From Tepidiphilus olei (GTDB lineage: Bacteria; Pseudomonadota; Gammaproteobacteria; Burkholderiales; Rhodocyclaceae), in NCBI RefSeq assembly GCF_006980705.1, contig NZ_SBHO01000001.1, forward strand, positions 434,001 to 498,000: a stretch of DNA of 64,000 bases. Direction: 5' to 3'. Shown here one piece after another: positions 8,182 through 19,033 of this stretch. The number at the start of each line of letters is the position of its first letter. Positions within the stretch are counted from its first letter, which is position 1. A program made the translations under genes and the position numbers. The notes below the pieces were generated by a model that saw nothing but the letters and a program-made list of their open reading frames with translations, was not told where the DNA came from and did not search any database.

Positions 8182-8873
8182 TGCCGTTCGATCGAAAGGT
8201 GCCGACGTAATCGCTCGGGCGTGGTGTATTCGATCACGGTACGGCCGCGCTCGGTGCGCAGGATGTGGATGCCGCGTTCGGGGTAGAGATAGTGTTGAAC
8301 CTTGGTTTCTTCCTCGAGCCACTGGTGGGCCGGTGAGCCATACCGTTCGCGCAATATGGCCTCGTCGATTTGCGCTTTGGGCAGGAACGTGATGAGGGTG
8401 AGGGGAAGCCGGGATAGCCTGGAGAGACTTTCTGGGCCGACCTCGACCTTGCGGGCGCCGCTGGCGGTGGGTTCGGCCCGGCCGTGGCGGGTGAATTCGC
8501 GCGACAGCGCCTCGGGATCGCCGGAGAACCGGAGGATGAGTTTGCCTTCGATTCGTCCGACGATGAAATCGGGGTAATAGGCTTCGAGCACGGGTGGGTT
8601 TCCGGGGCGTTCGAGGATCGCCCACTGACCGCCTTTGCCGAGGTGCTGAAGAACGTCGGCAACGGTGCTCGAATCGAGGACGAGACCGAAAACGGACGGG
8701 CGGCCAGCCTCGTCGAACGTGATGCTCCAGGGGAGCGGAGGCTCTTTCGTCGGCGTCTGGACCGTGGTGGGGGGGTGCCATAAGAGCCGCACCAGCGGGG
8801 TGAGTACGATGGCGATCAGGGTGAGCCCGAGGATCCAGTAAAGCTGGCGCACTCGAATCTTTCTTCTACTCAT
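8178..8873 (-). CDS. Uncharacterised membrane-anchored protein
   Basis: A 231-residue protein with a positively charged start ([10 protein letters not shown]), one hydrophobic span at about residues 11-30, and a soluble remainder that by the positive-inside rule should be periplasmic. The soluble part has two similar-looking alpha/beta stretches: [19 protein letters not shown] at about 62-80 and [20 protein letters not shown] further on, each a strand followed by a helix with a Gly-containing turn, then a C-terminal stretch ([20 protein letters not shown]). I do not recognise the family. It precedes the rpsP operon on the same strand, but the rpsP promoter lies at its 3' end, so the two need not be linked. 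Start choice at 8873 is supported by the membrane anchor; longer starts add unlikely residues. Confidence 0.65.
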   Translation of the reverse strand: MSRRKIRVRQLYWILGLTLIAIVLTPLVRLLWHPPTTVQTPTKEPPLPWSITFDEAGRPSVFGLVLDSSTVADVLQHLGKGGQWAILERPGNPPVLEAYYPDFIVGRIEGKLILRFSGDPEALSREFTRHGRAEPTASGARKVEVGPESLSRLSRLPLTLITFLPKAQIDEAILRERYGSPAHQWLEEETKVQHYLYPERGIHILRTERGRTVIEYTTPERLRRHLSIERH

Positions 8874-9070
8874 GTCGATTGGCGTGGCTCCGATCAGAGA
8901 GGGTTCGCTGCACGGTGCGGTGTGCCGATCTGTGCCCGTACGCGGGAGGGGGAACATGCGGCTGTCTTGGGCGCTTCGTACCGAGGCTCGGCGCGACGGT
9001 CGTTCGAGGCGGCTCCCCTATTCGCCATCATAGACGAAGCCGACCAGGAAATAAAGGGCACGGCAAACGG

Positions 9071-9076
9071 TATAAT
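9071..9076 (+). promoter_or_regulatory. -10 element upstream of purL
   Basis: A perfect TATAAT lies 30 bases before the purL start. No good -35 hexamer is seen at 16-19 bases upstream, so an activator or regulator-dependent promoter is possible. The 232-base gap from 8874 holds no other clear feature. Confidence 0.4.
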
Positions 9077-9105
9077 TCCCGTTTCCGGTTCGTTGGCGGT
9101 CATTC

Positions 9106-12100
9106 ATGAGCGAAATCGTCTCGTTCGCAGGGGGCGCTGCCTGGTCGGCGCCGAGGTTGCAGCGTCTGGCGCGGCGTTTGGCCGCGGCGATCGGCCGGGA
9201 GGCGACGCTGTCGGCGCAACAGTGGTTCTGGGCCGAGTGCGAGGCACCGCTCGATGCGCTCGCCCGCGGGCGCCTCATGGAGCTGCTGGCGGCGCAGCCG
9301 GCGCCGCCGGAGTCGCCGGCGGACGTGCTGGTGGTGCTGCCGCGTTTCGGCACGATCTCGCCGTGGTCCTCCAAGGCCACCGACATCGCGCACCAGTGCG
9401 GGCTTTCGGCGGTGCGCCGGCTGGAGCGGGGCATCGTCTATCGGCTGGAGGGGTTCGGGCGGCTTGCCGCGGCGCAGCGCGCGGCGGTGGAGGCGCTGCT
9501 GCACGATCGCATGACGGAATCGGTCGTCCACGATCCGGCCGAAGGGGCGAGGCTCTTTGCGCATTTTCCGCCCAAGCCGCTCGAGACGGTGCCGCTCTTG
9601 CAGGAAGGGCGTGCAGCGCTGGAGGCGGCGAACCGCGCGATGGGTCTGGCGCTCTCCGATGACGAGATCGACTATCTGCTCGACGCCTACCGGCGCATGC
9701 GGCGCGATCCGACCGATGTCGAGCTCATGATGTTCGCCCAGGCCAATTCCGAGCATTGCCGGCACAAGATCTTCAACGCGCGCTGGGTCATCGACGGTCA
9801 GGAGCAGGAAAAGTCCCTCTTCCAATGGATTCGCGATACGCACGCGGCGCATCCCGAAGGCACCATCGTGGCCTATGCCGACAACGCGGCGGTGTTCGAG
9901 GGGCGGGAGTGCGAGGTGCTGCATCCCGATGCCGACGGCGTGTGGCGTGCCCATCGTGAGCGCATGCATTTTCTCGGCAAGGTCGAGACGCACAACCATC
10001 CCACGGCGATCTCGCCTTTCCCGGGTGCGGCCACGGGCGCGGGCGGCGAGATCCGCGACGAGGGGGCCACCGGCCGCGGCGCCAAGCCCAAGGCGGGGCT
10101 TGCCGGGTTCACCGTCTCCAACTTGCATTTGCCCGACTTCGAGCAGCCCTGGGAGCACGCTCATGGGCGACCGGGGCGCATCGCTTCGCCCCTGGAGATC
10201 ATGATCGAGGGGCCGATCGGGGCAGCGGCGTTCAACAACGAGTTCGGCCGCCCCAATCTCGCCGGCTATTTCCGTACCTTCGAGCTCGAGGTCGACGGCG
10301 AGGTGCGCGGCTACCACAAGCCCATCATGATCGCCGGCGGGGTGGGCGCGATCCAGGCGCGGCAGGCGAAGAAAGTCGGTTTCGCGCCGGGAACGCTGCT
10401 GATCCAGCTCGGCGGGCCGGGGATGCTGATCGGCCTGGGCGGCGGGGCGGCCTCTTCGGTGAGCGCGGGCACGAACGAGGCGGAGCTCGACTTCGCCTCG
10501 GTGCAGCGGGGTAACCCCGAGATGCAGCGCCGCTGTCAGGAAGTGATCGACCGCTGCTGGCAGCTCGGCATCGACAATCCCATTCTCTCCATCCACGACG
10601 TGGGGGCAGGGGGCCTGTCGAACGCCTTGCCCGAGCTCGTCGATGGGGCCGGCCTGGGGGCGCACATCGAGCTGCGCGAGATCCCGATCGAGGAGCCGGG
10701 CATGAGCCCGCGCGAGATCTGGTGCAACGAGGCGCAGGAGCGCTATGTGTTGGCCGTGGCGCCGCAGCAGCTCGAGCGCTTCGCCGCCATCTGCGCGCGC
10801 GAGCGCTGCCCCTTCGCTGTGGTGGGCGAAGCGAGCGAGGACGGCATGCTCGTCGTGCACGATCGGCTCTTCGGCAACGATCCGGTGCGCATGGAGATGG
10901 AGACGCTGCTGGGCAAGCCGCCGAAGATGGTGCGCAACGTTTCGCGCCGGGCGATCCACCTTCCACCCTTCGATCTCACGCCGATCGCGCTCGACGAGGC
11001 GATCGAGCGGGTGCTGGCGCTGCCGTCGGTGGCGAGCAAGAAATTCCTCGTCACGATCGGGGATCGCACCGTCGGCGGCTTGACGGCGCGCGACCAGCTG
11101 GTGGGGCGCTGGCAGGTGCCGGTGGCCGACGTGGCGGTCACCTCGGCCGATTTCACGGGATACGCGGGCGAGGCCTTTGCCATGGGCGAGCGCACGCCGC
11201 TTGCCTGCGTCGATCCGGCCGCCTCGGGGCGCATGGCGGTGGGCGAGGCGATCACCAACCTCGCCGCGGCCGACGTGGCCGAACTCACGCGGGTGAAACT
11301 CTCGGCCAACTGGATGGCGGCGGCGGGGCATCGTGGCGAGGATGCGCGGCTCTACGAGACGGTCGCGGCCGTGAGCCGCTTCTGCCAAAGCGCGGGGCTC
11401 GCGATTCCGGTGGGCAAGGATTCGCTCTCCATGAAGACGGCCTGGCGCGAGGCCGACGGCAGCGAGCGCGAGGTGGTCTCGCCCGTGTCGCTCATCGTCA
11501 CGGCCTTTGCCCCGGTCGAGGACGTGCGCCGCACGCTCACGCCGGAGCTCGTGCGCGAGGGCACGCGCGAGACGGAACTGGTGCTGATCGACCTGGGCGA
11601 GGGCAAAAACCGCCTGGGAGGCTCGGCGCTCGCCCAGGTGTATGCCTCGGTGGGCGAGCAGGCGCCCGACGTGCGCCCCGAGACGCTGACCGGATTCTGG
11701 CACGCGCTGCGGGCACTGCGCGCGCGCGGCCTGGTGCTCGCTTACCACGACCGCTCCGACGGCGGCTTGCTCGCCTGCGCCGCCGAGATGATGTTCGCCT
11801 CGGGCTGCGGCCTTTCGCTGCAGCTCGACACGGTGGCGATCGGCGGCGCCTGCCTGGACGTGGATTCGACCAAGCGATCCGACACCGTGCTGGGACGGCG
11901 CAACGACGCGGTGCTCTCGGCCCTCTTTGCCGAGGAGCTGGGAGCGCTCATCCAGATCGAGCGCGACCGGCGCGAGGAGGTGCGCGAAATCCTGCGCGAG
12001 CACGGCCTCGTGCATCATTTCGTCGGCACCTTGAACGACCGCGACGAACTGCGCCTGTGGCACGGCGGGCAGCTTCTCTATGCCGCCCCGCGCACGGCGC

Positions 12101-13026
12101 TGTGGCAGCGCTGGAGCGAAGTGAGCCGGCGCATCGCGCGCTTGCGCGATGACGAAACCTGCGCCGAGGAAGAGTTCGCCGCGCTCGCCGATGCCGAGGA
12201 CCCCGGCCTTTCCTGCGCGCCTACTTTCGAGATGGACAAGGCGCCCATGGTGGCAAGCGGCGCGCGCCCGCGCGTGGCCATCCTGCGCGAGCAGGGGGTC
12301 AATAGCCACGCGGAAATGGCCGCGGCGTTTTCCCGGGCCGGGTTCGAGGCCGTGGACGTGCCCATGACCGATCTCGTCGCCGGTCGGCGCCGGCTCGAGG
12401 AATTCAAAGGAATCGCCGCCTGCGGAGGGTTTTCCTATGGTGACGTGCTCGGAGCCGGGGCGGGTTGGGCCAAGGCCATCCTCTACAATGAAACGCTGCG
12501 GGCGCAGTTCGCGGCGTTCTTCGCGCGCGAAGACAGCTTCGCTCTGGGAGTATGCAACGGCTGCCAGATGATGGCGCAACTATCGCCTATCATCCCCGGG
12601 GCGGCGCACTGGCCGCGTTTCGTGCGCAACCGCAGCGAGCAGTTCGAGGCACGCTTCGTGATGGTGGAGGTGCTGGAGAGCCCTTCCATCTTCTTCGCGG
12701 GGATGGCAGGCAGCAGATTGCCCATCGTGGTGAGCCACGGCGAGGGACGCACCGAGTTCGCCTCGTCCGAACAGGCTGCCAAGGCGATCGCGACGCTGCA
12801 CTACGTCGATCACCGCGGCGCCCCTACCGAGCGCTACCCCTTCAACCCGAACGGCTCCGCAGGCGGCACCACGGGCTTCACCACGCCCGATGGCCGCTTT
12901 ACCATCCTCATGCCGCATCCGGAACGCGCTTTCCGCACGGTGCAATGGTCCTGGGCGCCACCTGGCCTGGGCGAGGAATCGCCATGGTTCCAACTCTTCC
13001 TCAATGCCCGTCGCTGGGTGGGTTGA
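9106..13026 (+). CDS. purL: Phosphoribosylformylglycinamidine synthase (large, single-chain)
   Basis: Fourth step of purine synthesis: FGAR plus glutamine and ATP give FGAM. At 1306 residues it is the long one-chain form of proteobacteria rather than PurLSQ. Domains in order are an N-terminal PurS-like part, the linker, the AIRS-like synthetase core with EHCRHK and [10 protein letters not shown] and a GRGAKPKAG segment, an auxiliary second AIRS-like half ([18 protein letters not shown]), and a C-terminal class I glutamine amidotransferase with the nucleophile Cys in GVCNGCQMM and the His-Glu pair in MPHPERAFR. All catalytic elements seem present. It is monocistronic here, away from purE/purK at 23.7 kb. 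Confidence 0.97.
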   Translation: MSEIVSFAGGAAWSAPRLQRLARRLAAAIGREATLSAQQWFWAECEAPLDALARGRLMELLAAQPAPPESPADVLVVLPRFGTISPWSSKATDIAHQCGLSAVRRLERGIVYRLEGFGRLAAAQRAAVEALLHDRMTESVVHDPAEGARLFAHFPPKPLETVPLLQEGRAALEAANRAMGLALSDDEIDYLLDAYRRMRRDPTDVELMMFAQANSEHCRHKIFNARWVIDGQEQEKSLFQWIRDTHAAHPEGTIVAYADNAAVFEGRECEVLHPDADGVWRAHRERMHFLGKVETHNHPTAISPFPGAATGAGGEIRDEGATGRGAKPKAGLAGFTVSNLHLPDFEQPWEHAHGRPGRIASPLEIMIEGPIGAAAFNNEFGRPNLAGYFRTFELEVDGEVRGYHKPIMIAGGVGAIQARQAKKVGFAPGTLLIQLGGPGMLIGLGGGAASSVSAGTNEAELDFASVQRGNPEMQRRCQEVIDRCWQLGIDNPILSIHDVGAGGLSNALPELVDGAGLGAHIELREIPIEEPGMSPREIWCNEAQERYVLAVAPQQLERFAAICARERCPFAVVGEASEDGMLVVHDRLFGNDPVRMEMETLLGKPPKMVRNVSRRAIHLPPFDLTPIALDEAIERVLALPSVASKKFLVTIGDRTVGGLTARDQLVGRWQVPVADVAVTSADFTGYAGEAFAMGERTPLACVDPAASGRMAVGEAITNLAAADVAELTRVKLSANWMAAAGHRGEDARLYETVAAVSRFCQSAGLAIPVGKDSLSMKTAWREADGSEREVVSPVSLIVTAFAPVEDVRRTLTPELVREGTRETELVLIDLGEGKNRLGGSALAQVYASVGEQAPDVRPETLTGFWHALRALRARGLVLAYHDRSDGGLLACAAEMMFASGCGLSLQLDTVAIGGACLDVDSTKRSDTVLGRRNDAVLSALFAEELGALIQIERDRREEVREILREHGLVHHFVGTLNDRDELRLWHGGQLLYAAPRTALWQRWSEVSRRIARLRDDETCAEEEFAALADAEDPGLSCAPTFEMDKAPMVASGARPRVAILREQGVNSHAEMAAAFSRAGFEAVDVPMTDLVAGRRRLEEFKGIAACGGFSYGDVLGAGAGWAKAILYNETLRAQFAAFFAREDSFALGVCNGCQMMAQLSPIIPGAAHWPRFVRNRSEQFEARFVMVEVLESPSIFFAGMAGSRLPIVVSHGEGRTEFASSEQAAKAIATLHYVDHRGAPTERYPFNPNGSAGGTTGFTTPDGRFTILMPHPERAFRTVQWSWAPPGLGEESPWFQLFLNARRWVG

Positions 13027-13064
13027 AAGAGCCGCGAGCGCGCGCCATCGCAGAGGGGCTGGCA

Positions 13065-13394
13065 CTACCTATCTACAATCAATCGCTCGATGGCCGCGCG
13101 ATAGGCAACCATGTCCTCGCGCTTGGCGATGGCCAGCACCAGCACGACCAGAGCATCGTCCTCGACCTGATACACCAGTCGGTAGCCCTGCTTGAGCAGT
13201 TTGATCTTGTAGCAGTCGCGCAGATCCCCGTGCAATTCCGCGCCGGGGACGCGCGGCTGCTCCAATCGCTTCTCGAGTAGTTTCTTGAAGACGGCTTTGA
13301 GGCTGCCGTCCAGGGCGTTCCATTCCTCTAGCGCTGCGGGCAGAAACTTCAGGCGATATTTCGTTGCCCTGGCCGAAGGATCAGAGCTCGTCAA
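13065..13394 (-). CDS. RelE/ParE-superfamily toxin (StbE-like)
   Basis: A 109-residue basic protein with the RelE pattern: YRLKFLPAALEEWNALD at the N-terminus, LHGDLRDCYKIKLLKQGYRLVYQV in the middle, and a C-terminal VLAIAKREDMVAYRAA strand-helix. In RelE relatives this fold cleaves mRNA at the ribosomal A site; conserved Arg/Lys and the YRLVY strand are present. The start is apparently a TTG at complement 13392-13394, overlapping the antitoxin gene by 14 bases, so the toxin is probably translated by coupling. No alternative ATG gives the full N-terminal strand. ParE-type gyrase poisoning is a less likely alternative. Confidence 0.8.
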   Translation of the reverse strand: MTSSDPSARATKYRLKFLPAALEEWNALDGSLKAVFKKLLEKRLEQPRVPGAELHGDLRDCYKIKLLKQGYRLVYQVEDDALVVLVLAIAKREDMVAYRAAIERLIVDR

Positions 13395-13632
13395 GATCCA
13401 CCTCGACGGCGCTGTCCTTCATGGCCAGACGTCGGCGGGCTAAATCGACCAAATCGCGGTCGGCCAACTCTTCGACCAGCGCCTCGAAGAGCTTGGGAGT
13501 GATCAGGTAGAAGGCTGGACGGTTGTGGTTGAGTACCGCCACGGGCTTCTCGCCCGCGGCGCGCAGCACCCGTGCCGGGTTGCGCTTGAACTCGGACATG
13601 CTGATGGAGTAGTTGGCGTAGATTGCATCCAT
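13381..13632 (-). CDS. Phd/YefM-family antitoxin (StbD-like)
   Basis: An 83-residue antitoxin. The N-terminal half (ANYSISMSEFKRNPARVL, then GEKPVAVLNHNRPAFYL) is the Phd/YefM DNA-binding fold as seen in StbD; the C-terminal part from about residue 55 is charged and acidic (SAVEVDLDEL) and would wrap the toxin. It is first in the two-gene unit, with GAGGGGA upstream of its ATG and repeated AATATAGC boxes further upstream that could be its operator. The pair sits between purL and the rimP operon. Confidence 0.82.
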   Translation of the reverse strand: MDAIYANYSISMSEFKRNPARVLRAAGEKPVAVLNHNRPAFYLITPKLFEALVEELADRDLVDLARRRLAMKDSAVEVDLDEL

Positions 13633-13661
13633 GATGCGTTCCCCTCAAAGTAACGGCTACG

Positions 13662-13681
13662 AATATAGCTCTAAATATAGC
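13662..13681 (-). promoter_or_regulatory. Candidate promoter/operator of the toxin-antitoxin pair
   Basis: AATATAGC occurs at 13662-13669 and again at 13674-13681, spaced 12 bases, i.e. on roughly the same DNA face. Read on the minus strand each copy contains TATATT, a good -10, so the antitoxin bound here would block its own promoter. Inferred from placement only. Confidence 0.4.
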
Positions 13682-13737
13682 GCTTTTTCGAGAAGTGTGG
13701 AGCGTGTCGATCTAATATCTTGTAGAAACACTCTCTC

Positions 13738-13767
13738 TTGTAAAAACCCCCTCGATGGTGCTATAGT
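13738..13767 (+). promoter_or_regulatory. Putative promoter of the rimP-nusA-infB operon
   Basis: TTGTAA at 13738-13743 and TATAGT at 13762-13767, 18 bases apart, stand directly ahead of the structured leader of rimP. Confidence 0.5.
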
Positions 13768-13779
13768 TCGTCATCTCGT

Positions 13780-13857
13780 CCGGGCAAACTTGCTAAGTTG
13801 CCCGGATTTCCGGTTGGTAAGCAAACGGAAATGGGCTCTTCTGGCCCATTTTTTTTT
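13780..13857 (+). promoter_or_regulatory. Structured leader with intrinsic terminator before rimP
   Basis: Three stems follow each other. Stem 1 pairs CCGGGCAA (13780-13787) with TTGCCCGG (13798-13805). Stem 2 pairs ATTTCCG (13806-13812) with CGGAAAT (13826-13832). Stem 3 pairs ATGGGC (13831-13836) with GCCCAT (13844-13849) and runs into nine T residues, a standard intrinsic terminator. Stems 2 and 3 share 13831-13832 and so compete at their edge. The rimP start follows 12 bases after the T run. The layout resembles an attenuator; a premature-terminator leader before rimP is known in enterobacteria, homology with it is not shown here. Confidence 0.65.
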
Positions 13858-13869
13858 CTTGGGTGAAAC

Positions 13870-14325
13870 ATGGTGGATCTGGAAGCCTTGGTCGAGCAGG
13901 TGGTGTCAGGCATGGGGTTCGAACTCGTCGATTTCGAAGTCTCGCCCCGGGCGCGCATTCTGCGCGTGTTCATCGACATCGAGCGCGGTGTCACCGTCGA
14001 TGACTGTGCGGCGGTGAGTGATCAGCTGCAGCGCGTGTTCGAGGTCGAGGACATCGACTACGACCGTCTGGAAGTCTCCTCGCCGGGGTTCGACCGGGTA
14101 CTGAAGAAACCACGCGATTTCGCCCGTTTCGTCGGTTCCCAGGTCCAGCTCAAGCTGCATGAGCCCTGGCAGGGGCGCAAGAATCTGAAAGCGGAACTGC
14201 TGGGTATCGAAGAGGATCGGGTGCGCGTCTCGAGCGACCTGGGAGAACATGAATTCGCGTTGGCGGAGATCGACCGGGCCCGCCTCGTCCCCCAATTCGA
14301 CGGTTTCGGAGGTAAGAAACGATGA
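13870..14325 (+). CDS. rimP: Ribosome maturation factor RimP
   Basis: Factor for early 30S assembly. The 151-residue protein has the two-domain RimP plan: N-terminal alpha/beta part ([13 protein letters not shown], then [22 protein letters not shown]) and C-terminal SH3-like domain, with the landmark [21 protein letters not shown] between them. GGGTGA lies five bases before the ATG and immediately after the leader's terminator T run. Its stop overlaps the nusA start (ATGA). First gene of the translation/transcription super-operon. Confidence 0.96.
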   Translation: MVDLEALVEQVVSGMGFELVDFEVSPRARILRVFIDIERGVTVDDCAAVSDQLQRVFEVEDIDYDRLEVSSPGFDRVLKKPRDFARFVGSQVQLKLHEPWQGRKNLKAELLGIEEDRVRVSSDLGEHEFALAEIDRARLVPQFDGFGGKKR

Positions 14326-15794
14326 GTCGCGAACTGCTGTTGTTGGTCGATGCGCTGGCCCATGAAAAGAACGTCTCCAAGGATGTCGTCTTCGCTGCGC
14401 TGGAAGCGGCGCTCGTCTCCGCCACGAAGAAGCATCTCCACGAAGACGCCGACGTGCGCGTGGAGATCGACCGTTCCACCGGCACGTACCGCGCCTGGCG
14501 GCGTTGGTTGGTGTTGCCCGATGCCGAAGTGACCAACGACGAGCGCGAGATGGGGCTCATCGACGCGCGCGAGATCGATCCCGACATTCGCGTGGGCGAA
14601 TACTACGAGGAAGAGATTCCGGTGCAGGATTTGGGGCGGATCGGAGCGCAGACGGCCAAGCAGATCGTGCTGCAGAAGATTCGCGACGCCGAGCGCGAGC
14701 AGATCCTCGAAGAATTCCTCTCGCGCAAGGAAACGCTCGTCTCTGGCACCATCAAGCGCATGGAGCGCGGCAACGCCATCGTCGAAATCGGTCGGCTGGA
14801 AGCGCTCCTGCCGCGCGAGCAGATGATTCCGCGCGAGGCGCTGCGCGTCGGCGACCGCATTAAGGCGGTGGTCATCCGCATCGATCGCAGCGGCCGCGGG
14901 CCGCAGCTGATCCTTTCGCGCACCTCGCCCGAGTTGGTCGTCAAGCTCTTCGAGCTGGAGGTGCCGGAGATCGAGGAGGGGCTCATCGAGATCAAGGGCT
15001 GCGCCCGCGACCCCGGTCTGCGCTCCAAGATCGCCGTGCATTCGAAGGATCCGCGGCTCGATCCGGTGGGTACCTGCGTGGGCATGCGCGGCTCGCGGGT
15101 GATGGCGGTCCGCAACGAGATCGCCCAGGAACAGATCGACATCATCGTCTGGTCGCCCGATCCGGCGCAGTACGTGATCGCGGCGCTGCAGCCGGCCGAA
15201 GTGCTCTCCATCGTGGTCGACGAAGAAAAACACGCCATGGACGTGGTGGTCGACGACGCGAACCTCGCCATCGCCATCGGCCGCGGCGGGCAGAACGTGC
15301 GGCTCGCCTCCGAGCTCACCGGCTGGACCATCAACCTGATGAGCCAAGCCGAGTCGCAGCAGAAGCTGGAAGAGGAACGGCAAGCTTTGCGCGTTCTCTT
15401 CATGGAGAAACTCGACGTGGACGAGGAGCTTGCCGATCTGCTGATCGACGAGGGCTTTTCCTCGCTCGAGGAGATCGCCTACGTGCCGCTCTCCGAAATG
15501 CTGGCGATCGAGGGCCTGGACGAAGAGACGGTGCAGGCGCTGCGCGAACGCGCCCGCACGGCGCTGCTCTCGGAAGCGATCGCCATCGAGGAGGCGATCG
15601 AACAGGTGGAGCCTGCACTCCTTGAGCTCGAAGGGATGGACAAGGATTTGGCCGTGAAGCTCGCTCGCCAGGGTATCACCCGGCTCGACGATCTGGCGGA
15701 ACTGGCGACCGACGAGCTCGCCGAATTGACCGGCATCGACCATGAGCGCGCCGCCGATTTGATCACCAAGGCGCGTGCCCATTGGTTCGAGTAA
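14322..15794 (+). CDS. nusA: Transcription termination/antitermination factor NusA
   Basis: RNA polymerase-binding factor acting in pausing, termination and rRNA antitermination. The 490-residue product has the N-terminal polymerase-binding domain (about 1-125), S1 domain ([17 protein letters not shown], about 135-200), two KH domains ([20 protein letters not shown] and the following [11 protein letters not shown] region, about 225-345), and two C-terminal helix-hairpin-like acidic repeats (about 365-485), as in E. coli NusA. It overlaps rimP by four bases and precedes infB by 12. Confidence 0.97.
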   Translation: MSRELLLLVDALAHEKNVSKDVVFAALEAALVSATKKHLHEDADVRVEIDRSTGTYRAWRRWLVLPDAEVTNDEREMGLIDAREIDPDIRVGEYYEEEIPVQDLGRIGAQTAKQIVLQKIRDAEREQILEEFLSRKETLVSGTIKRMERGNAIVEIGRLEALLPREQMIPREALRVGDRIKAVVIRIDRSGRGPQLILSRTSPELVVKLFELEVPEIEEGLIEIKGCARDPGLRSKIAVHSKDPRLDPVGTCVGMRGSRVMAVRNEIAQEQIDIIVWSPDPAQYVIAALQPAEVLSIVVDEEKHAMDVVVDDANLAIAIGRGGQNVRLASELTGWTINLMSQAESQQKLEEERQALRVLFMEKLDVDEELADLLIDEGFSSLEEIAYVPLSEMLAIEGLDEETVQALRERARTALLSEAIAIEEAIEQVEPALLELEGMDKDLAVKLARQGITRLDDLAELATDELAELTGIDHERAADLITKARAHWFE

Positions 15795-15806
15795 GGGGAA
15801 AGCAAG

Positions 15807-18644
15807 ATGGAAACGAAAAACGTCAAAGAATTCGCCGAAGAGCTAGGGCTCGACGTACAACGCTTGCTCGACCAATTGCAGCAGGCGGGCGTAGAGAAGA
15901 AGAGCGCCGAAGATGGCATCACGGCCAAGGACAAGGCGCAACTGCTCGCTTTTCTCAAACGTCAGCACGGCGAAGGCGGCAGTGGCAAGATCACGCTCAC
16001 TCGCAAGGAAACCACCGCCCTGCGAGCAACCGATGCCCAGGGGCGCGCACGTACCGTGCAGGTCGAGGTGCGCAAGAAGCGGGTGCTGGTCAACCGCGAC
16101 GAGCTGCTCGCCAAGGCGAAGGAGGAGCAGGCCAAGCTCGAGGCGGCGCTGAAGGCGACCACAACGGTCGAATCGGCTCCGTCGGCGCGTCCGGCGCCTT
16201 CTGCCGAAACGATCTCCCCCGTGCCCGCCGAAACGACCGAGCCCGAGATGGTTGAAGTCGCGGCAAGCGAGGAGCGCGCGGCCGTTGCACCGGAAGTGAC
16301 GGCTTCGAAGCCCCCGGCTCGAGCCGCCGCACCGGAGGTTCCTCCTCCCGTCGCCGAGTCGAAGGCGAGCGAGCCCCCACCGGCATCCGAGCCCGAGCGG
16401 ACCGCAACGCCGCTTGAGCCCAGCAAGCCCAAACCTCAGCCATCCGCGACATCCATCTTGCCCCCCGAAGAGATCGCACGCCGAGAGGCCGAGGCCAAGC
16501 GTCAGGCCGAGCTGCGTGCCCGCCAGGAGGCCGATCTGCGCGCCAAGCGCGAACGCGAGCTCGCTCGTCAGGCACGCGCGCAGGCTCAACTGCGAGAGGA
16601 TGCGGCGAAGGCCGAAAAAACAGCGACTGCCACTGCCGAGGCGGCTCTCGGCACGGCCAAACCGGCGACGGAAGAGCGTCCGACCCTGCACAAGGTGAAG
16701 GACAAAGAGAAGAAGGTCGAGAAAAAAGTCGAAGAGCGGGCACCCAAACGCGGCGGGCTCAAAGTCCGCGCGCTCGACGATGGCAGCGCCGGCTGGAAAG
16801 GAGGTGGCAAGGGCGGAAAGGCGGGCAAACGCGCTCCCCGGGGGACGGAATCACGTTCCCAACAATTCCAGGCGCCCACCGAACCGATCGTGCGTGAAGT
16901 CCATGTGCCCGAGACCCTCACCGTGGCCGAGTTGGCGCACAAGATGTCGGTCAAGGCCACCGAGGTCATCAAGACCATGATGAAGATGGGCATCATGGCC
17001 ACCATCAACCAGGTCATCGACCAGGAAACGGCCATGATCGTGGTCGAAGAGATGGGGCACAAGGCCGTGCCTGCCCGTCTGGACGAACCGGATGCCTTCC
17101 TCGAGGAAGTCGGCGAGCAGCACTACGAAGAAAAACCGCGTCCGCCGGTGGTCACCGTCATGGGTCACGTCGACCACGGGAAAACGTCGCTGCTCGACTA
17201 CATCCGCCGCACCAAGGTGGCTGCGGGCGAGGCGGGCGGCATCACGCAGCACATCGGGGCGTATCACGTGGAAACGCCGCGCGGTACCATCACCTTCCTC
17301 GACACGCCGGGTCACGAGGCCTTCACGGCCATGCGGGCGCGGGGTGCGCAAGCCACCGACATCGTGGTGCTGGTGGTGGCCGCCGACGACGGGGTGATGC
17401 CGCAGACGCGCGAGGCGATCCACCACGCGCGTGCCGCCGGCGTGCCCATCATCGTTGCCGTCAATAAGATCGACAAGCCGGAGGCCAAGCCCGAGCGCGT
17501 GCGGCAAGAGCTCGTGGCCGAAGGCGTGATCCCGGAAGAATACGGCGGTGACACCATGTTCTACAACGTCTCGGCCAAGACGGGGCAGGGGATCGACGAG
17601 CTGCTCGAAGGCATCCTGCTGCAGGCCGAGGTGCTGGAGCTCAAGGCGCCGGCCGAAGGCCCGGCCAAAGGGATCGTGCTGGAGGCACGCCTCGACAAAG
17701 GGCGCGGCCCGGTGGCCTCCGTGCTGGTGCAAAGCGGCATGCTGCGCAAGGGCGACGTGGTGCTCGTCGGTTCCACCTGGGGGCGTGTGCGGGCCATGCT
17801 CGACGAAACCGGCAAACCGGTCGACTCGGCCGCACCTTCGATGCCCGTCGAGATCCTGGGCTTGGAAGACGTGCCGCAGGCGGGCGAAGAGTTCGTGGTA
17901 CTGCCCGACGAGCGCAAGGCGCGCGAGATCGCCCTCTATCGCCAGGGCAAGTTCCGCGAGGTGAAACTCGCCAAGCAGCAGGCGCTCAAGCTCGAGAATC
18001 TCTTCGAGCAGATGAGCGAGGGCGAGGTGAAGACGCTGCCCATCATCATCAAGGCCGACGTGCAGGGTTCCCTCGAGGCGCTCAAGCAGTCGCTGGAGAA
18101 ACTCTCCACCGACGAAGTCAAGGTGCAGGTCATCCACGGCGCAGTGGGTGGCATCAGCGAGAGCGACGTCAACCTCGCCCAGGCGTCCAACGCCATCATC
18201 ATCGGCTTCAACGTGCGCAGCGACGCCAGCGCGCGCAAGCTCGCCGAGAGCTACGGCGTGGACATCCGCTACTACAACATCATCTACGACGCGGTCGACG
18301 AGATCAAGGCGGCCTTGAGCGGCATGCTCTCGCCCGAGCGCAAGGAAGAGATCATCGGTCTGGCCGAGGTGCGTCAGGTCTTCCGCGTGCCCAAGGTCGG
18401 CACCGTGGCGGGCTGCTACGTGCTCGAAGGCACGATCAAGCGCGGCGCCAAGATGCGCGTGTTGCGTGACAACGTCGTCATCCACGAGGGCGAGCTCGAT
18501 TCGCTCAAACGCTTCAAGGAAGACGTGCGCGAAGTCAAGGCCGGCTACGAATGCGGCCTGTCGGTCAAGGGCTACAACGACATTCAAGAAGGCGACCAGA
18601 TCGAAGTGTTCGAAGTACGCGAAGTGGCGAGGACCTTGGCATGA
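15807..18644 (+). CDS. infB: Translation initiation factor IF-2
   Basis: GTPase that brings initiator tRNA to the 30S subunit and joins the subunits. The 945-residue product begins with an IF2_N module ([20 protein letters not shown]), followed by a long Ala/Pro/Glu/Lys linker (about 110-300) rich in charged coils ([20 protein letters not shown]), a second IF2_N module near 370-420, and the G domain from about 445 with G1 [13 protein letters not shown]3 DTPGHEAF and G4 NKID, then the beta-barrel, domain 3 and the C-terminal tRNA-binding barrel. GGGGAAAGCAAG precedes the ATG. An internal start for a shorter IF2 form is plausible but not evident. It overlaps rbfA by four bases. Confidence 0.97.
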   Translation: METKNVKEFAEELGLDVQRLLDQLQQAGVEKKSAEDGITAKDKAQLLAFLKRQHGEGGSGKITLTRKETTALRATDAQGRARTVQVEVRKKRVLVNRDELLAKAKEEQAKLEAALKATTTVESAPSARPAPSAETISPVPAETTEPEMVEVAASEERAAVAPEVTASKPPARAAAPEVPPPVAESKASEPPPASEPERTATPLEPSKPKPQPSATSILPPEEIARREAEAKRQAELRARQEADLRAKRERELARQARAQAQLREDAAKAEKTATATAEAALGTAKPATEERPTLHKVKDKEKKVEKKVEERAPKRGGLKVRALDDGSAGWKGGGKGGKAGKRAPRGTESRSQQFQAPTEPIVREVHVPETLTVAELAHKMSVKATEVIKTMMKMGIMATINQVIDQETAMIVVEEMGHKAVPARLDEPDAFLEEVGEQHYEEKPRPPVVTVMGHVDHGKTSLLDYIRRTKVAAGEAGGITQHIGAYHVETPRGTITFLDTPGHEAFTAMRARGAQATDIVVLVVAADDGVMPQTREAIHHARAAGVPIIVAVNKIDKPEAKPERVRQELVAEGVIPEEYGGDTMFYNVSAKTGQGIDELLEGILLQAEVLELKAPAEGPAKGIVLEARLDKGRGPVASVLVQSGMLRKGDVVLVGSTWGRVRAMLDETGKPVDSAAPSMPVEILGLEDVPQAGEEFVVLPDERKAREIALYRQGKFREVKLAKQQALKLENLFEQMSEGEVKTLPIIIKADVQGSLEALKQSLEKLSTDEVKVQVIHGAVGGISESDVNLAQASNAIIIGFNVRSDASARKLAESYGVDIRYYNIIYDAVDEIKAALSGMLSPERKEEIIGLAEVRQVFRVPKVGTVAGCYVLEGTIKRGAKMRVLRDNVVIHEGELDSLKRFKEDVREVKAGYECGLSVKGYNDIQEGDQIEVFEVREVARTLA

Positions 18645-19033
18645 AAGGCGGCAATCGGACCCGCCTGCCGCGGGTGGCCGAGGGCATCCGCGAAGAATTG
18701 GCCGAGCTGATCGCGCGGCAGGTGAAGGATCCCCGTGTGGGCTTCGTCACCATCACCGCCGTCGACGTGAGTCCGGATTTCGCGCACGCCAAGGTGTATG
18801 TGTCTACGCTCGCCGATCCGGCCACCATCCCGGAGCTCCTCGAGGGGTTGCAGCACGCGGCGGGGTTCCTGCGCCGCGAGCTCGGCCGGCGTCTGCACAT
18901 CCACACCATCCCACAGCTCACCTTCGTCTACGACGAGTCGATCGAACGGGGACTGCGCCTGGCGCATCTCATCGACGAGGCGGTGGGCAAGGAACCGGGA
19001 AAGGATGGCGAGGACGAAGACCGTGGTGCTTGA
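18641..19033 (+). CDS. rbfA: 30S ribosome-binding factor A
   Basis: Cold-shock assembly factor that binds 16S rRNA near helix 1 and supports late 30S maturation. The 130-residue protein has the KH-like core: [33 protein letters not shown] and the C-terminal [15 protein letters not shown]. Its ATG overlaps the infB stop (ATGA), and the last 29 bases overlap truB. Confidence 0.95.
   Translation: MKGGNRTRLPRVAEGIREELAELIARQVKDPRVGFVTITAVDVSPDFAHAKVYVSTLADPATIPELLEGLQHAAGFLRRELGRRLHIHTIPQLTFVYDESIERGLRLAHLIDEAVGKEPGKDGEDEDRGA

Noticed and set aside
9100-12579. Open frame of 1159 codons on the minus strand inside purL
   Set aside because: Antisense shadow of a high-GC gene: rich in His/Arg/Gly/Leu, no ribosome-binding site, no domain, and fully covered by the well-supported purL.
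16851-18587. 578-codon minus-strand frame opposite infB
   Set aside because: His/Val/Asp-rich antisense artefact; IF-2 motifs on the plus strand are unmistakable.
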